Origin: Diadema setosum
Taxonomy: Eukaryota; Echinodermata; Echinoidea; Diadematoida; Diadematidae
DNA length: 64,000 nucleotides
Reading direction: 5' to 3'
Assembly: GCF_964275005.1 (NCBI RefSeq)
Contig: NC_092705.1
Location: 9,102,641 to 9,166,640, forward strand
The notes beneath the pieces are model-generated. The model saw nothing but the letters and a program-made list of their open reading frames with translations, was not told where the DNA came from and ran no database searches. Positions 1 to 12,183 of this stretch are shown one piece after another (within the stretch, counting starts at the first letter, position 1; each line of letters opens with the position of its first letter). The position numbers and the translations under genes are program-made.

Positions 1-73
1 AAAGAAATGTTCTAGGAGAAATTCATTCATAATTCCATCAGGATCATTTTGTTGTTACTGAACTTGGCAAGTA

Positions 74-463
74 TTAAAGGGATCGTATAGTTTTGGTTGA
101 GACCTAATTTCAAGTTTCTACCATTTTTTGGTGAGATAATGAGAAACCTCTTATGAAATATGAAAGAGCATGTAATTCTTTGAGGAATTCAACGTTTATT
201 TGATGAAAATTGGTTTTAAAATGGCTGAGATATCCAAAAAAGAGCAATTCTAATAAAGTGTGGGACCCACACTTTATTACGATCGCTTTGTTTTACTTTG
301 TTTTTGGATGTTTCAGTCATTCCAAACCCGATTTTCATCAAATAAAATTTGAATTCTTCTTAAAATGGTAAGCTCTGTACTATATCATAAGTGTTTTCTT
401 GGTATCTCGCAAAAATTTAAAAGCCCAATTTTCATCTCCACCAATACTGTACCATCCCTTTAA
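74..463. repeat. TTAA-flanked hairpin MITE
   Basis: The element begins TTAAAGGGAT at 74 and ends ATCCCTTTAA at 463. Both ends therefore share a TTAA, the target used by piggyBac-type transposases, with short inverted ends. The interior is a long imperfect hairpin: the stretch near 190-250 (gaattcaacgtttatttgat, aaatggctgagatatcc) recurs inverted near 310-360. It has no coding capacity. A diverged relative lies at 55236-55508. The piggyBac link rests on the TTAA target only. Confidence 0.65.
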
Positions 464-642
464 CTTTTAGTGCAAAAGAAGGTATGTAGGCCAGTACAGC
501 TGATGAGATATTCAGTAAAACTCTGCTTTCCCACCAAAGACAGATGTGATTTGTGGAACAAGTACACCACCTTTCATAATTACTATTCACACATATTTTT
601 CCAACACCTCACAGATGATGTGCCCAATGGCAGCAACACATT

Positions 643-968
643 GGCCCGAATTCACGAAGGTGGTACAAATAAAACCATGGTTTAAACCATGGACAAAAAC
701 CATGGAGCGCCATGTGTCGCACGGAATATTTCATTACGAAATTGGTCATTTCGTTGACAACATGACCGTTTCGTTAACGAAATTATCATTTCGTGGACGT
801 AATGTTCTTTTAGTTACAAAATGTTGTCATTTCGTTACAAAATAATCATTTCATTGACGAAATGACTGATTTTTTTAACTAAATATTCCATGCGACACTT
901 GGCGCTCCATGGTTTTTGTCCATGGTTTAAACCATGGTTTCATTTGTACCACCTTCGTGAATTCTGGC
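643..968. repeat. Foldback element with ~75-base inverted arms
   Basis: The left arm (643 to about 720: GGCCCGAATTCACGAAGG, then repeated ccatgg blocks) is matched inverted by the right arm ending ACCTTCGTGAATTCTGGCC at 968. The sequence att abuts both ends and may be a short target duplication. The middle holds seven degenerate copies of a cattTCGTtgacgaaat-type unit. Open frames here are by-products of the palindrome. An end fragment of the same family lies at 6217-6250. Confidence 0.7.
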
Positions 969-1171
969 CATTATGTTTGCAAAATCTTCTTGTTGTTCAA
1001 ACAGATTAAAGATTTGTGAGCGATGTAAGAAATATGAGTTGGTTTAATACAAAACAAACTGTCCTCCATAAATTTACTAATAACAGAATCTCATCATGAT
1101 AACTATTGATTGAAATCTTCAGAATCACAATTAACTGACCAGTCGAATCTCACACCTTTTCAAAACTCTAC

Positions 1172-1737
1172 AGGGCTTTTTACACTTGTGTTTCTTAACC
1201 CCGGACTTTCTCTGACCCAGGACTATCGTTAGTCCCGTACCAATTTTTTCAGCTTTTTACACTCGCCAATTAGTCCCGTACTATCTCTTGTCCGGGGCTA
1301 AGGAGAAAACTGACCTTTTTACACTCGTCTTTCTTAGCCCCGGACTTTCCAAACCACATGAATATTCATAATTACGCTGTGTACTGTACACGTACACGCA
1401 CGCACCGGCAGCACTTGATTACCTCGTTTCTGATTGGTCAGTGAGGGTCGCACTTCGTCTCCGTCGCTTAGCCCAGGATTATTTTTTCGTTCTGTTTACA
1501 CTCACTTGCTTGGCACCGCAATTGCGGTGCTAGCACCGCAATTGCGGTGCTAACCCCTGCTATTTTGCAGGGCCAGATAGTACCGTACTATCGGTGGGGC
1601 TAGCCCACTTTGGCAAAAACGAGTGTAAACAGAAAGTGGGCTAAGGATAGTCCCGTACTATCGGTGGGGCTAAGGCCCCCCCTTAGCCCCACCGATAGTC
1701 CGGGGCTAAGCAAAAATTTACAAGTGTAAAAAGCCCT
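1172..1737. repeat. MITE with AGGGCTTTTTACACTTGT inverted ends
   Basis: AGGGCTTTTTACACTTGT at 1172-1189 is matched exactly by its inverse ACAAGTGTAAAAAGCCCT at 1720-1737. The interior repeats 'tttttacactcg', 'cccggac' and 'gtcccgtactatc' motifs, and it has two adjacent copies of the palindrome gcaccgcaattgcggtgc near 1511-1550. At 566 bases with no open frame it is a non-autonomous DNA element. I could not assign a superfamily because the target duplication is unclear. Confidence 0.7.
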
Positions 1738-1904
1738 TAACAATACTTCAATCAGAACTTCAGGGCTACTCCATTGCCTCTGTATAATATGACTGAAGCA
1801 TGAAATGTAGAATGCTAGCAGAGTTTTCCTTTGTTATTTTTAAATACTGTAGAAAGCATTTTTTTCTAATTCCTTAACTTCAAAAAATAATGTATAATCA
1901 TCGT

Positions 1905-2039
1905 AAGGTGCTACAATCATTGTACATTCTTTTCATCCTACATAGTTTTATGCACCTTATTTTCTGTTACCAACAAAATTGATGTCTATACGTTCTTGTC
2001 GAAAAATGAAATAAAAATTGAATTGAATTGAATTGAATA
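1905..2039 (+). mobile_element. LINE 3' tail fragment with (TTGAA)n
   Basis: This AT-rich segment ends in aaataaaaattgaattgaat with several TTGAA units. The same tail style closes the LINE fragments at 22245-22689 and 16800-17373, where reverse-transcriptase-like sequence remains. This copy is only the 3' untranslated end, so the call rests on the tail pattern and neighbouring examples. Confidence 0.4.
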
Positions 2040-3424
2040 GTAAATACTTAGTGCTGTTAAAAATATCTCTGACATTAACAACTTGCAAGTAAAAGATTAT
2101 ATAGTGAACAAATTCATGGTTATCATTTCAATATCATAAATCAAAATCATTATTATTACAAATTTTGAATTGCTCTGACAAGAGTAATTTGTAAGACAAG
2201 ACTGAAAAAAATAAACTAACTCAATCTCTTCATCCTTTTATGCATTCTCTCTGGAATTCAGTGGTAAGTAAATATCTCTCAGAGACAGAACAGCAACAAT
2301 GTACAGGCAAGAATGAAACATAGTCCCGTATTCTTACATTACAGAGGAGACTATGTACAAACAGTAGGATTACACTGATCTGTTGAGAATGGAAGGCTGC
2401 TAGATAGCCTTTGTTTGTTTCCAAACACAAGGAGTCATGTTTGCATTCCTCAGCCCTGCTGTCTGTCTGTATGTGTGTTTGTTTGTGTGTATGTGTGTGT
2501 GTGTTTGTGTGTGTCCTTAGATGCCCTTGTTGTACCAATGCCACAGATGGAGAGAGAGGGAGAGAGAGGAAAAGAGGCAGAAAGAAGACTCAATGACCTG
2601 ACGAGATCCTGAAATATATCGGGCCAAATGTGGCACATCTGCTGGGAGGGCAGTGTAATTGGGCCACGATGACCGATTGGTATACAACAGGAAATACCAC
2701 AGCTGTATGTCAGTCTGTCGGGCCTGACTCGATTACAGTGATGATGGTGTTTTCGACAAACGATCTCCAAAAAGTGGCATGAAATAGGAGAAGACCATGC
2801 CAGATAATGTTTTTTTATTCAATTCTCCAGCTCCCTGCTTGTTCCATGATTTACGAAATTGCAATATGTAGCCCATAAATACATTGAACATTAGTGAATG
2901 TTAGCTATGAGTTAAGAATCCGTCTGCTTATTCTTGGGCTTATTCTGATTTCCAAATGACTTAATTAAACATCATATATCTATCTCTCTTTCCTTCTCTT
3001 CTTCATATCACACAAACACACAGTAACAAGTTTCATATCACAATCCACATAGACCTAATCAGAATTTGATATCACAATCCACACAGACCTAATAATTAGA
3101 ATCTGCAATTGCAGCACAACTTTCAATGCAGTTCAATTCCATCACAAGTTCAACAACAACAAAATATGTATTGAAGAAGTGAAGAGCTGAACACGCACTT
3201 GCCTTCCAGACAAACTGCTATCTTTAAAAAGTAAGGGAAAAAACACACAAAAAAGTTAGAACTTTAAAAGGAAGTTAAACCTCTCAACTCTTCAGCAGTC
3301 ATCCTAAATTCACTAAGTCTGTGTTTCCGACAAAAATTGGATAAATGATTTTCAAGGCAAACAAGTTTGACAGATGAGCTACCTGAGCTACACTCACTCA
3401 TAATATCTTCACTCAACCCATCCA
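2040..3424. other. Interval without a supported gene
   Basis: This holds a TG/TA microsatellite at about 2466-2514, a GA-rich patch at 2545-2590, and a short tandem repeat near 3035-3090 in which 'atatcacaatccaca(c/t)agacctaat' occurs twice. The 104- and 106-residue frames here run through the microsatellite and look non-coding. Confidence 0.5.
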
Positions 3425-3596
3425 GGGCCCTGTTTCATAAAGCTGTTCGTAAAGTTACGAACGACTTACAAGCGACTGGTGATCAGTTCTTGTGCTGAAT
3501 TATGGAAATTCTGTTAGGTATAGCACATCAGAACTGATCACCAGTCGCTCGTAAGTTGTTCGTAACTTTACAAACAGCTTTATGAAACACCCCCCA
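3425..3596. repeat. Palindromic MITE, TGTTTCATAAAG family
   Basis: The left half starts near gggccctgtttcataaagct and the right half ends agctttatgaaacaccc. The arms are inverted copies over about 60 bases, including 'acttacaagcgactggtgatcag'. Relatives by end motif are 8110-8279 and 19391-19629. This 'gtttcat...atgaaac' class is common in marine invertebrate genomes, as far as I recall. Confidence 0.7.
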
Positions 3597-5013
3597 TGGA
3601 GCCTAAAGTCTTTGTAATAATCTCTTATCTATTGTTCCCTATGAATGATTGATGCATTACGAATGCATTTGCCATACAGTTACTCTAGATGTAGGTCCAT
3701 ATATAGTTTGAGAAAAATAAAAAGTTAAAAGAAAGTACCCTCTAGTTACTGTTCATATTTCTTCAAAATATAAAATGTAAGTGTAAAGCATGTAATACAG
3801 AGAATGAACCATATCAAATCAAATCAATTATATATACAGTATGAGTATAAGAAAGAAAGAGACTGACAAAATATTGCATGTCAAGGTAGGCTCTAAGTTG
3901 AAAGACAGACAGAAAATATACCTATCTAACCAATCTCATGTTAGATGCAATTAGAAATAGATATTACAATGAACGAAAAAAATAAATAATCCATTTTGAC
4001 ATGGATGAATTACGATAAACATGATGTGACTTTGGTATATTACCAAATATGCAGATTATTCCCTTGATAGACTAATGTCTTCAGTGCTGACAGGTGGCAC
4101 ACTTGAAATCAGTAGACAGGGCACAGGATGAATGAGGAGATATGGAAGAGAAGATAATAACAATGCGAAGACAGATGCCCTTGTAACAATGTATGGGGAA
4201 GATGCCATCTTTACATCTGATTACAAGATCTCATTATTCTACATCTCTTCACATAAATCTCTGCCCGTGGATGTGTAATGCCGCATGGATCAGGTGCACA
4301 CACGTTTGACATCTTACTGTCTGCTCAGTAAACAGGGTTACTGTTACATAATATTCTTAAGACAAAAAAGACAATGCCAGCTAATTTGTATATTCACATG
4401 AAGGTAATTTTAGACTTCATTAAAAGTGCATGACCACTATAGCACTGTGTTACTTGTTTTGAGATCTAGGCGATATGTTATCGCCTAGTGAAAAATCGCA
4501 AGTATTGGATATATGATTTCAAATGAAATGTGATATTTAAATTCCAAGACAAAGTGATTCCCTGTCAATAACACAGCACTGTATTCATAATTTATCACAC
4601 ATACAGACACACAAAAGGAATGTTTGTAAACTTTGTGATGTGACAAAACAACTATATTTTCCACTTCAATTTCCAACAGACCAATTAGGCCAACTTATAT
4701 GCACGTGCTTAGATATTGTCATCCTTGATTTAATTACATATACCAAGTATATACATATATAATTACATATACCAAGTAATTACTTGGTATAATTACATAT
4801 ACCAAGTAAGAAATAATCTCACATCCGCATCTGGGAATCTACACCCTACAAGCAATGCTTCTATGTAGATTCCTCATATTTCACATGTTTTATTGTCTTA
4901 TAAGCTGTACTTGACAATTCATCCAGGCTTTTGTATTGTGATGTTTATGTTTTATGTATTTCTTGAAATGTGGAATATGGAACAATAAAAAACAAAACAA
5001 AAAAAAAAAAACA
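3597..5013. other. Interval without a supported gene
   Basis: AT-rich sequence. Near 4733-4812 a unit containing 'aattacatataccaagta' is repeated three times, once inverted. At 4984-5010 AATAAA is followed by an A-rich run (aaaaacaaaacaaaaaaaa), which resembles the poly(A) end of a retroposed or transcribed sequence on the plus strand. I see no coding exon upstream of it. Confidence 0.45.
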
Positions 5014-5102
5014 AACCCGTTGAGGACGAGTCCCGAGTATACTCGGGCAGGTGTCTATGGGAAATGCGTGTTGTAGCAAAATCAGTCCGTCCTCAATGGG
5101 TT
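5014..5102. repeat. Short hairpin repeat with CCCGAGTATACTCGGG core
   Basis: The ends aacccgttgaggacg and cgtcctcaatgggtt are inverted copies, and a perfect 16-base palindrome CCCGAGTATACTCGGG lies at about 5031-5046. The element is about 89 bases and directly abuts an A-rich tail. It could be a very short MITE or a structured RNA-derived repeat. Confidence 0.5.
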
Positions 5103-6216
5103 AAACACCGTTTGAAACTTCTCCTTACAGCTAGTCCAAATCAAAAGTATGCCCAGAGAATTAATATAGCCTATAATAATACCCCACTATGGTTTCATTC
5201 TTCAAATGCAAGGTCCTCATGAATCCATGCAAAAGTTTCTTTCATTGGCCTGTATTTACAAAGGTTGTTTAAACTTAGTCCATGATGTATACAAATTTCT
5301 TGTGCATAAATGCAAGTGACAGATTGCATACACCAAGGAGGTTCAAGAGAATGGAGTCACAACTGTCGTATTTCCTTTGAAGTCACGTTTGATGCCGCCA
5401 CTCGAAAGTATTTGAAGCATGAGGCAAACTGGATCTGCCGCGCAGATAGGAAGACAATTGACTCATGTCTCATTGCATAATCATCAGCCACTTTCTAACG
5501 AAAATATGTCTTTGTGATGGTAATTACTTTTCGCCATCCCTACTTATAAAAGATAGGTGGTATACACGCTTGTATACTGGTAAAGACACAGGGATGCACG
5601 AATAGAAATTGCGCAAAAAATGATGAAATGAAAATGAAAATTACTCGACTGGCCGTGCCCGGCCACTAATCTGATATATCTATTAATATAGAATTATACT
5701 CGAAGATTATTCCATATCATTTTTATTTGGAGGTATTAAGTGGAAAAGTGATAAAACCGGCTTTCCGGGAGGGTACAGTTTTAAACACTTTCACATGATA
5801 CAGCTCTGATTTACACTTTTGCACATATTTCTTGAAGGGATTGACCTTTGTTTAATGAGCTTTATCATTAAGTGAGATTTCGTTTCATTTAATAGATAAA
5901 CAAGCAAAATATAGCCAACATTAAGTTCACTTTCAAAATGAATCTTCAGATTGCTCAGCAAGACGGCGGCATCAAACCCCGCCACCAAAGGCACAGATGC
6001 ACCTGTGGAATTCTTTTGTACATCAATAGAAAAGTGACAACTGTTTGAATAATTACAGCCAGTTGGAACTCCATCTCTTAAACCTCCTTGCATACACGAA
6101 CAGACATCAAATAACTGTACCTTGATATGTGTACAGCATGGGAAAGATATAATAAGCCTATTTTATGCTTGTTTTAGTCCATGGAATAAATCTAAAATTT
6201 ACATGTACACCATCGT
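5103..6216. other. Interval with one unexplained minus-strand frame
   Basis: A 100-residue minus-strand frame (5791-6093) has a mildly protein-like composition, with residues such as GASVPLVAGFDAAVLLSN. It has no recognisable domain and no clear splice sites that place it in a gene. It could be an old gene remnant or chance. Nothing else was seen. Confidence 0.3.
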
Positions 6217-6250
6217 TGCGATTTAAACCACCTTCGTGAATATGGGCCAT
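6217..6250. repeat. End fragment of the 643-968 foldback family
   Basis: The stretch atttaaaccaccttcgtgaa followed by tatgggcc matches the right terminus of the foldback element at 643-968 with a few differences. The left arm is missing, so this is a truncated or decayed copy. Confidence 0.45.
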
Positions 6251-6788
6251 CTAAGTTCATATATTCACAGCAGAGTGGCATAATCTTACAAATTGCCAGA
6301 GAGAATATCAATGTGATCAAAGACATTGCAGATGTAATTCTACTTAATAACCTAGATTTTTCATGCCATCATTTTTATTTTAGCAGAACAGTGCTGTTTG
6401 CTGTCTTCGGTATAAACATGGTAAATGAAGACAATCCAAAAGTCAAAGGAATGATGGGGTAGGCGTATATATAAGGTGTTTGAAGTTGAACCATTCGCCC
6501 CAAAAATGATACTGATTTCCGATGCAAACATTCCCAAATTGCCCACGTGCGATTGAACGCAGATCGAGAAACGTGAGCCACTTTCTCCCCACCTCATCGT
6601 CATAGCATGTACTCTGGTCACGGTGGTTTGCGCATCATCATACATCCCTGAGCAGGGATAAAAGCATGTTGCAAACAATCACAATGGAACGGTTGTACAA
6701 ATGCGATTTGCTGTAATCAGATCGCAGGGGTTATTATGACGGGAAATGTGAAAAGAAGGAAATTTGCCAGAATCTGTCTGCTTCTTAC

Positions 6789-6951
6789 CGGGTTGAATGC
6801 AAGGTGCGGACGTGTCCTCCTCCTCTTCTTCACCCGTGCTTGCGGTTGACCTCTCAGCTCCCACGCCGACAGTCTCTTGGAGTAAGGGGAGCAACTTGCG
6901 TGGGCAAATCCACCTGCTCTCCCGGCTAATTCTTAACTTGACGAGTCTCAC
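6789..6951 (-). other. Possible minus-strand exon, unidentified
   Basis: On the minus strand a relatively GC- and CpG-rich stretch ends at 6789 with a strong donor (CAACCCG followed by GTAAGAAG). Two frames are open through it. One would encode an acidic run GEEEEEDTS. Sequence upstream to about 7300 is also CpG-richer than its surroundings, as a first exon and promoter might be. No downstream partner exon was found and no family is recognised. Confidence 0.25.
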
Positions 6952-7550
6952 AAATACTTAATCTGCTTAAGATTAACACCCGATCAGATGCAAGAATGAC
7001 CTACAACACCTACAGAAGGGAATAGCTGTGACAGTCGCCTAATCAGCAATACTACGATGGATACAAACGCGGTATTTAGCAGCATCTAAGCAAAAGTTTT
7101 TGTAGCGGATGTTTGAGCAAGGCAGTGGAACGCGAACCAGTCCTCTTCGTGAGGAGCCCAGTTGTTGACATCGCCGTATAGGAGATGTGTTACAGCTGGC
7201 GCTCGCTCGCTTCAAGATTAGTTGGTAGTCTGCGCTGCTATAACGGTCCGCGATTATTCGCTTTGACCCTGACTTCATTCCCAAACACTGACTCAAGGGC
7301 ACGTGCCTCGTACTACTCGTTGTTCTAATAAATGCAAATGTAATGATTATGTTCCTGTTACAATCTACAAATTTTCACATAAATAATATGGACATGATAG
7401 ACAGCATATGCCTTTGTAAATCATACAATTGTATTTGAGTGTTAGAGTAAAATAACAGCTTGATAGCATTTGATAATTTTATAAGCTTATCTTTGATTTA
7501 TTCATTAACTAGTAGACTTACTTATCATATTATGTTTGAAAGGGTAATAC

Positions 7551-7742
7551 GACATTTTGTTCCTGCGACAATATGGTTTTATTTTCTTCAAGGATTTAGG
7601 GTTAGGGTTAGGGAATTGTGATGGGGTTTTTCGTCTAGTTTGATGTGAGGATTAGGATTAGGGTTATGTTTGTGGGTGAAATCTATGTTTGGCTTAGCGT
7701 GGAGATGTTTTCATGGGTGCAATTGTCGCAGGAGTGAATGTC
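7551..7742. repeat. MITE with telomere-like TTAGGG core
   Basis: The left end gacattttgttcctgcgaca and the right end tgtcgcaggagtgaatgtc are imperfect inverted copies. Between them sits tagggttagggttaggg followed by degenerate GGATTAGGATTAGGGTTA. The element is 192 bases. The element at 11899-12111 has the same ends and the complementary CCCTAA-type core, so the telomere-like repeat belongs to a dispersed family and does not mark an old chromosome end. Confidence 0.65.
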
Positions 7743-8109
7743 ATGGAACCGTTTGAAAGATGATTTTCATAATGTTTACATATGTTTATTTCATATATTG
7801 GTAAATATGGATATAGACAGAAAGAAAGATAGACAAGACCAAACAGATGAAGAGAAGGGTAGAAAGAAAGAGAGAGAGGATGGAGATGGAGAAAAGCGAG
7901 AAGGAGAGGTCTAGGACAACACAACATAAAGCAAATTTCGATGGCCATTACCGGTCAAGTAACGACCGATGACCATCTGGAGACGATCACGTGACACACT
8001 GGTCAGTTGAAATTGGACTGCTGAAGTTTTATGACATGACTTTGTTTGATTCGTAACTATGATGGAACGTTCTCATAAATTTACATTCGTTCACGACTAT
8101 CGTACCAGT

Positions 8110-8279
8110 GGGGTCTGCTTCATCAAAGTCTTATGGGAGACTTTTCGCTCATAAGACACAAAAGAGTGCGAGACTTCATGAAATGGATTTGAAAGTCTCA
8201 TATAGCTGCCTATGAGCGATTTTGGCCATTCTGAGATTTATGTAAAGACTTTTATGAGATGACTTCATGAAACGGACCC
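8110..8279. repeat. Palindromic MITE, TTCATGAAAC family
   Basis: The left end ggggtctgcttcatcaaagt is matched by the right end acttcatgaaacggaccc in inverted orientation. 'agactttt' and 'tcataagac/tatgag' motifs mirror each other inside. It is the same general class as 3425-3596 and 19391-19629 but with a diverged interior. The frames at about 8267-8519 run from it into the adjacent G-run. Confidence 0.6.
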
Positions 8280-10189
8280 GGACGCAGTTGGGGGTGATGA
8301 GATGGTCACTTGTACAATATAATTGTGTCTTCCATTATGACGCCGCTTGCTGCCAGATCTCATATGGAGGGGGGGGGGGGGGAGGGGTGCTATATGCATG
8401 GACACTTTTACACTTATTTTCCACATGTGCACAATGTAAATCGATTACATCTTGATGGAATTAAGGATTACCTGAGTGGTTTACAGCGTTCTCTGACTAG
8501 CAGGTATATAGGGTGCTGACTTGGTCACTGGTTGAGCTTTACCTATAAAATCAGGCCCATGCACTCAGAAAGAGAAAGAAATCCACACTTTCGGTGAAGC
8601 AATTGGTAAACATCCATAATATGTTCAGTTTTTTTTTGAAGTACATTGCATTTAGTAGAACGTACATTATTGAATGCTCTATGCGAAACGTTAACAATTT
8701 ATTTTGTTCAACGTAATCAAAGTAGCCTAGTCTTCTATAAGGCCTATGGTATTACACCTTTTGGGTACAGTACTAGATAGCATTATAGATAGCACATATT
8801 CTATGAAAAATTGCAAATCCAGAAATTACGTGCCCGAACAGCTGTTGGTGAAAAGCCTTACTGAACACTGTTAATAAAGGCTGCGTGTGTCTGACTAAAA
8901 ATACAACTCAACAACATACCTCAAGTTACATTTTATGTTATTCATTTATTCATAACAAATTTCACGTACGTTCAGAGCGTTGAGAGCGATATACTTGTGA
9001 CTAATAATCTATTTTCTCGTGTAAATTGTAACTTTGCTTGTACATTCTAATTATCTCCAATTATATTTTAATTAATATTTTAAAAAAAAGTAGGGCCTAC
9101 TTTAATAATGAAAAGACATTGCTAGCACATTCATGTCACGATGGAGACCGGGCGAGATTTCATTTTTTTTTTTATTATTATTTACTCACGATGAGAGAGC
9201 TAATAGATAAAGATCTGTTTCGTCATTTTATAAGGCAAATGATACACATTTTTTTTTTTTTTTTTTGTTCAGGCATTATAGGATAGTATAGTTACCCTCG
9301 GTATCTTTGAAATAGTTTAAACACACCCTAAGCTATTGCCTCAGTCGTGTTATAGAATGTTCAGTTCAGATCAGTTCATTCCTTTTTTTTTTTCATTCCC
9401 AAACAGTATACTTGAATATTACAACCATAAATATAATAGAATAAATTTCATTTAACATAATATCACATAGAAAAGCACCTTGTTTCATTAAAGACTGGAA
9501 ATGAAAATTGAGATACCTTGTGAGGTTAATTCTTAATAATGCCCTCATTGATACGTATAATGTGTATATTGTTACAATAATATAGGGACCTACATAAGAT
9601 TTGAATATACAATCCATGTATCTAATGGTCTGTTTAACAAACAAAAAAAAAAAGAAGAAAGGAAATATGCATTCACTCTAAGTAATAATGTACTGTACTT
9701 TGGCAGCAGGGAACAAAGGTCATGATAGTTTTTTACCATGAGCACGATAAAGTATTCACAAGTTTAGCATCAAGGAATTTCTCTGTTGGCATTTGGTGCG
9801 CTTTATTCTTTAGAAAGTTTCACAAAGAAATTAAGTCGATCGAAAATGTTAAGATCGACCAGAAATTATGGCAGGCAATGTGTGACTTCAATAATATTCT
9901 AACTTTCATATAAAATGACAAAATCGGAGATTTTTTCATACAGGCATGAATTTAAAAAAAAAAAAAGAAAGCAAGGGACTTTTTTTGTGTGGGGGGGGGG
10001 GTAAATTTTGATAACAACTTGAAGTGGATTCTGAAAACATGCTGATTGTTTCCCTGACGCACTTTTAGGCTGGTAAACTACACAAGCTCAGCTCAGCCGT
10101 GCCTGTCCTATCGTCTGCCCCCGTCGTAAACGGACTGATTTATTATCATCTTCAAAATCTGTGTCTTCCTTTGTAGCAAACGTTATTCC
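8280..10189. other. Interval without a supported gene
   Basis: Low-complexity DNA: a G-run at 8369-8385, T-runs near 9160, 9250 and 9380, and a T-run leading to a G-run at about 9980-10001. No splice-bounded exon or known domain was found in the short open frames. Confidence 0.5.
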
Positions 10190-10551
10190 GCCTTGGTGGT
10201 GAGTTGGCTCAGTCGGTAGCGCGTCTGCCTCACGATCACGCGGCCCGGGTTCGAACCCGAGTCTGGACTGAGCAATGTTGTGTGTAAAGCATACCGTCCC
10301 CTCTAGCAAGAGGCAAAACACTCTGTCCCTCGGATAGGACATAAAATGGAGGTCCCGTGTATGAGAGAGTAACAACTCATGCACGTAAAAGATCCCACTT
10401 CATTCAGTCATCGCACAGAGCAGGGTGTTTAACCCGGTGAAGTGGTCCCATCTCACATCCAACTGGACCCCATGGAAGACCAGCTTAACTAAGCTGAATA
10501 TGGGCTACCCAGCCATCTTCTCAGATGGAAATGAACAAGCAAACAAACAAA
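10190..10551 (+). mobile_element. tRNA-derived SINE
   Basis: The head contains an A box (TGGCTCAGTCGG, 10205-10216) and a B box (GGTTCGAACCC, 10248-10258), spaced as in the internal RNA polymerase III promoter of a tRNA. A non-tRNA body follows, with 'ggaggtcccgtgtatgagag' and 'tcatgcacgtaaaagatccc', and the element closes with an (AAAC)n-type tail. A second copy of the 3' body at 22785-22977, with the same tail, confirms the element and its 3' boundary. The body may belong to a described SINE superfamily domain, which I could not check. Confidence 0.85.
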
Positions 10552-11035
10552 CTCCTGACAACAAAAGCTGCACAAGTATGCCCTTCAAAGCGGCAATGCC
10601 GAACGCACTCAAATTGGATATTTTCCATTATGAAAAGTTCGAAGGGATTCTGGTGGAACGTCTGATTTCAAAAGTCGGAGGATCAAGAAATCTAAATACA
10701 TAACCTTTTCGGCATTTTGAGAATATTTATATGTGAGCTCAGTAAGACCGAATCCCACCATTCAACGATACACGCTGGAAAAAAAAAAAGAACATAGGAA
10801 TTCATTCTCAATCCATGAGACAAGATTCTTATTTCCTCGCTTATTTGGATTGCAAGTGCATGCACAGATACACGGTGTATACATAATGTAAAGCAGTATC
10901 TTTGAAGCGAATTAAACACTGATATTACCGCATCAAACACAAAGACGGTTTGGTTAAAGGAAAGGGAATTTGGTTGATTTGTTGTCGATGATGATAATTG
11001 TGTTGTCGCTGTTGCTCAGAATTATGTTTTTAGTT

Positions 11036-11350
11036 GATTCGTTCATTTTGGGTTTTTTTTTTTCAATCTGTGGAATTCAGTTTATCGTGTCTCATGCTTT
11101 TACTTTACGATGCTTGTTTTGCCTTTTTGTACTTTCACTCGATCAGGTGTCCTTTGTTCTTTGCAGCTGTTCGTCAGGTGTATGACATTCTTCATTCCTG
11201 ATTCGTTCATTTTATTTATCTGCAATCTGTGGAATTCAGTTGATCCTGTTGGAAATTTCGTGCTTTGACTTTACGATGCATGTTTTGCCTTTTTGTACTT
11301 TCACTCGATCAGGTGTCCTTTTGTTCTTTGCAGCTGTACTACATTCTTCT
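11036..11350. repeat. Two-copy ~160-base tandem duplication
   Basis: The unit beginning 'gattcgttcatttt', running through 'caatctgtggaattcagtt' and 'actttcactcgatcaggtgt' and ending in 'ttctttgcagctgt', occurs at about 11036-11195 and again at 11198-11350 with substitutions and small indels. It is diverged enough to be old. No function is evident. Confidence 0.7.
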
Positions 11351-11898
11351 CTTTGTTTGGTAACACTCTATATCCAGGTGTTGTTCGGCTGATGACATAC
11401 TTCATGCTCACGTGATGCTAAGTTGACCACGAAATGTGCATAAAATAACGTCTTCTATGTCAGTTGTGAAAAAGTTACAACGTCACGCACCTTTGTCTCT
11501 TTGATAGCATAGTGATGGTTTGACATCTTATAGATTAGTCCAATACGAGTCAGCGAATACATTAACATGATTGCATTAACATGATTGTATGATAGTAATA
11601 ATGGAACATTTTGTTGTCTTTGTCCTGAGTGACAAGATTTTCGTGTCTATGATTACAAATTCAAGCAAACAAATCAGTAGAAACAGATTAGGTCCCGGTC
11701 ATTTGCGGTCTCTAGGCTCAGCAGATTTTTTTTTTTTCTTAGAGTACTTTGGTAAACCTATGTGATGCAACAAAATATGTTGAATTCTGTTATCACAATT
11801 ATAGAATGTTCCAACCCCAGGGTCTAAAATTACATTCGTAAATACATGTATGCCACTCTTCTGATGTAACAACTTGTGTGTGTTCCATTCGGTTACAT

Positions 11899-12111
11899 GA
11901 CATTTGCTCCTGGGACAATTCTTGACTGATCCCATCATGGACTTACAAATAGGTCCATGCTCCCATTAAGTATCTGCACGCTAGGTCAAACGTAAATTCA
12001 ACCCATGATCATGACCCCAACCCTAATCCTAATCCTGGCATCAAACTAAACCTAAAAACATCACAACCCTAACATTAACCCTAAGGAGAAAATTAAACCG
12101 GAGCAAATGTC
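11899..12111. repeat. MITE with telomere-like CCCTAA core, second copy
   Basis: The left end gacatttgctcctgggacaa and the right end ggagcaaatgtc are inverted copies, and the left end matches 7551-7742. Inside, aaccctaatcctaatcc and aaccctaacattaaccctaa form a degenerate telomere-type stretch. It is 213 bases with no coding capacity. Confidence 0.65.
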
Positions 12112-12183
12112 GCGTCACCGTTCCGTTCACTTTCAGTCATCGTCAGTGTACCGTTTTTATCTTACGTCCATCACGGGTGATGC

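Noticed and set aside
7039-7302. 87-residue minus-strand frame in CpG-richer DNA
   Set aside because: No ATG-supported start, no splice partner and no family match. It may be promoter or 5' UTR sequence.
7598-7660. Interstitial telomere marking an ancient chromosome fusion
   Set aside because: The TTAGGG stretch sits inside a small inverted-repeat element that has a second copy at 11899-12111.
10088-10384. 98-residue minus-strand frame
   Set aside because: It lies on the opposite strand of the tRNA-derived SINE, a common false gene call.
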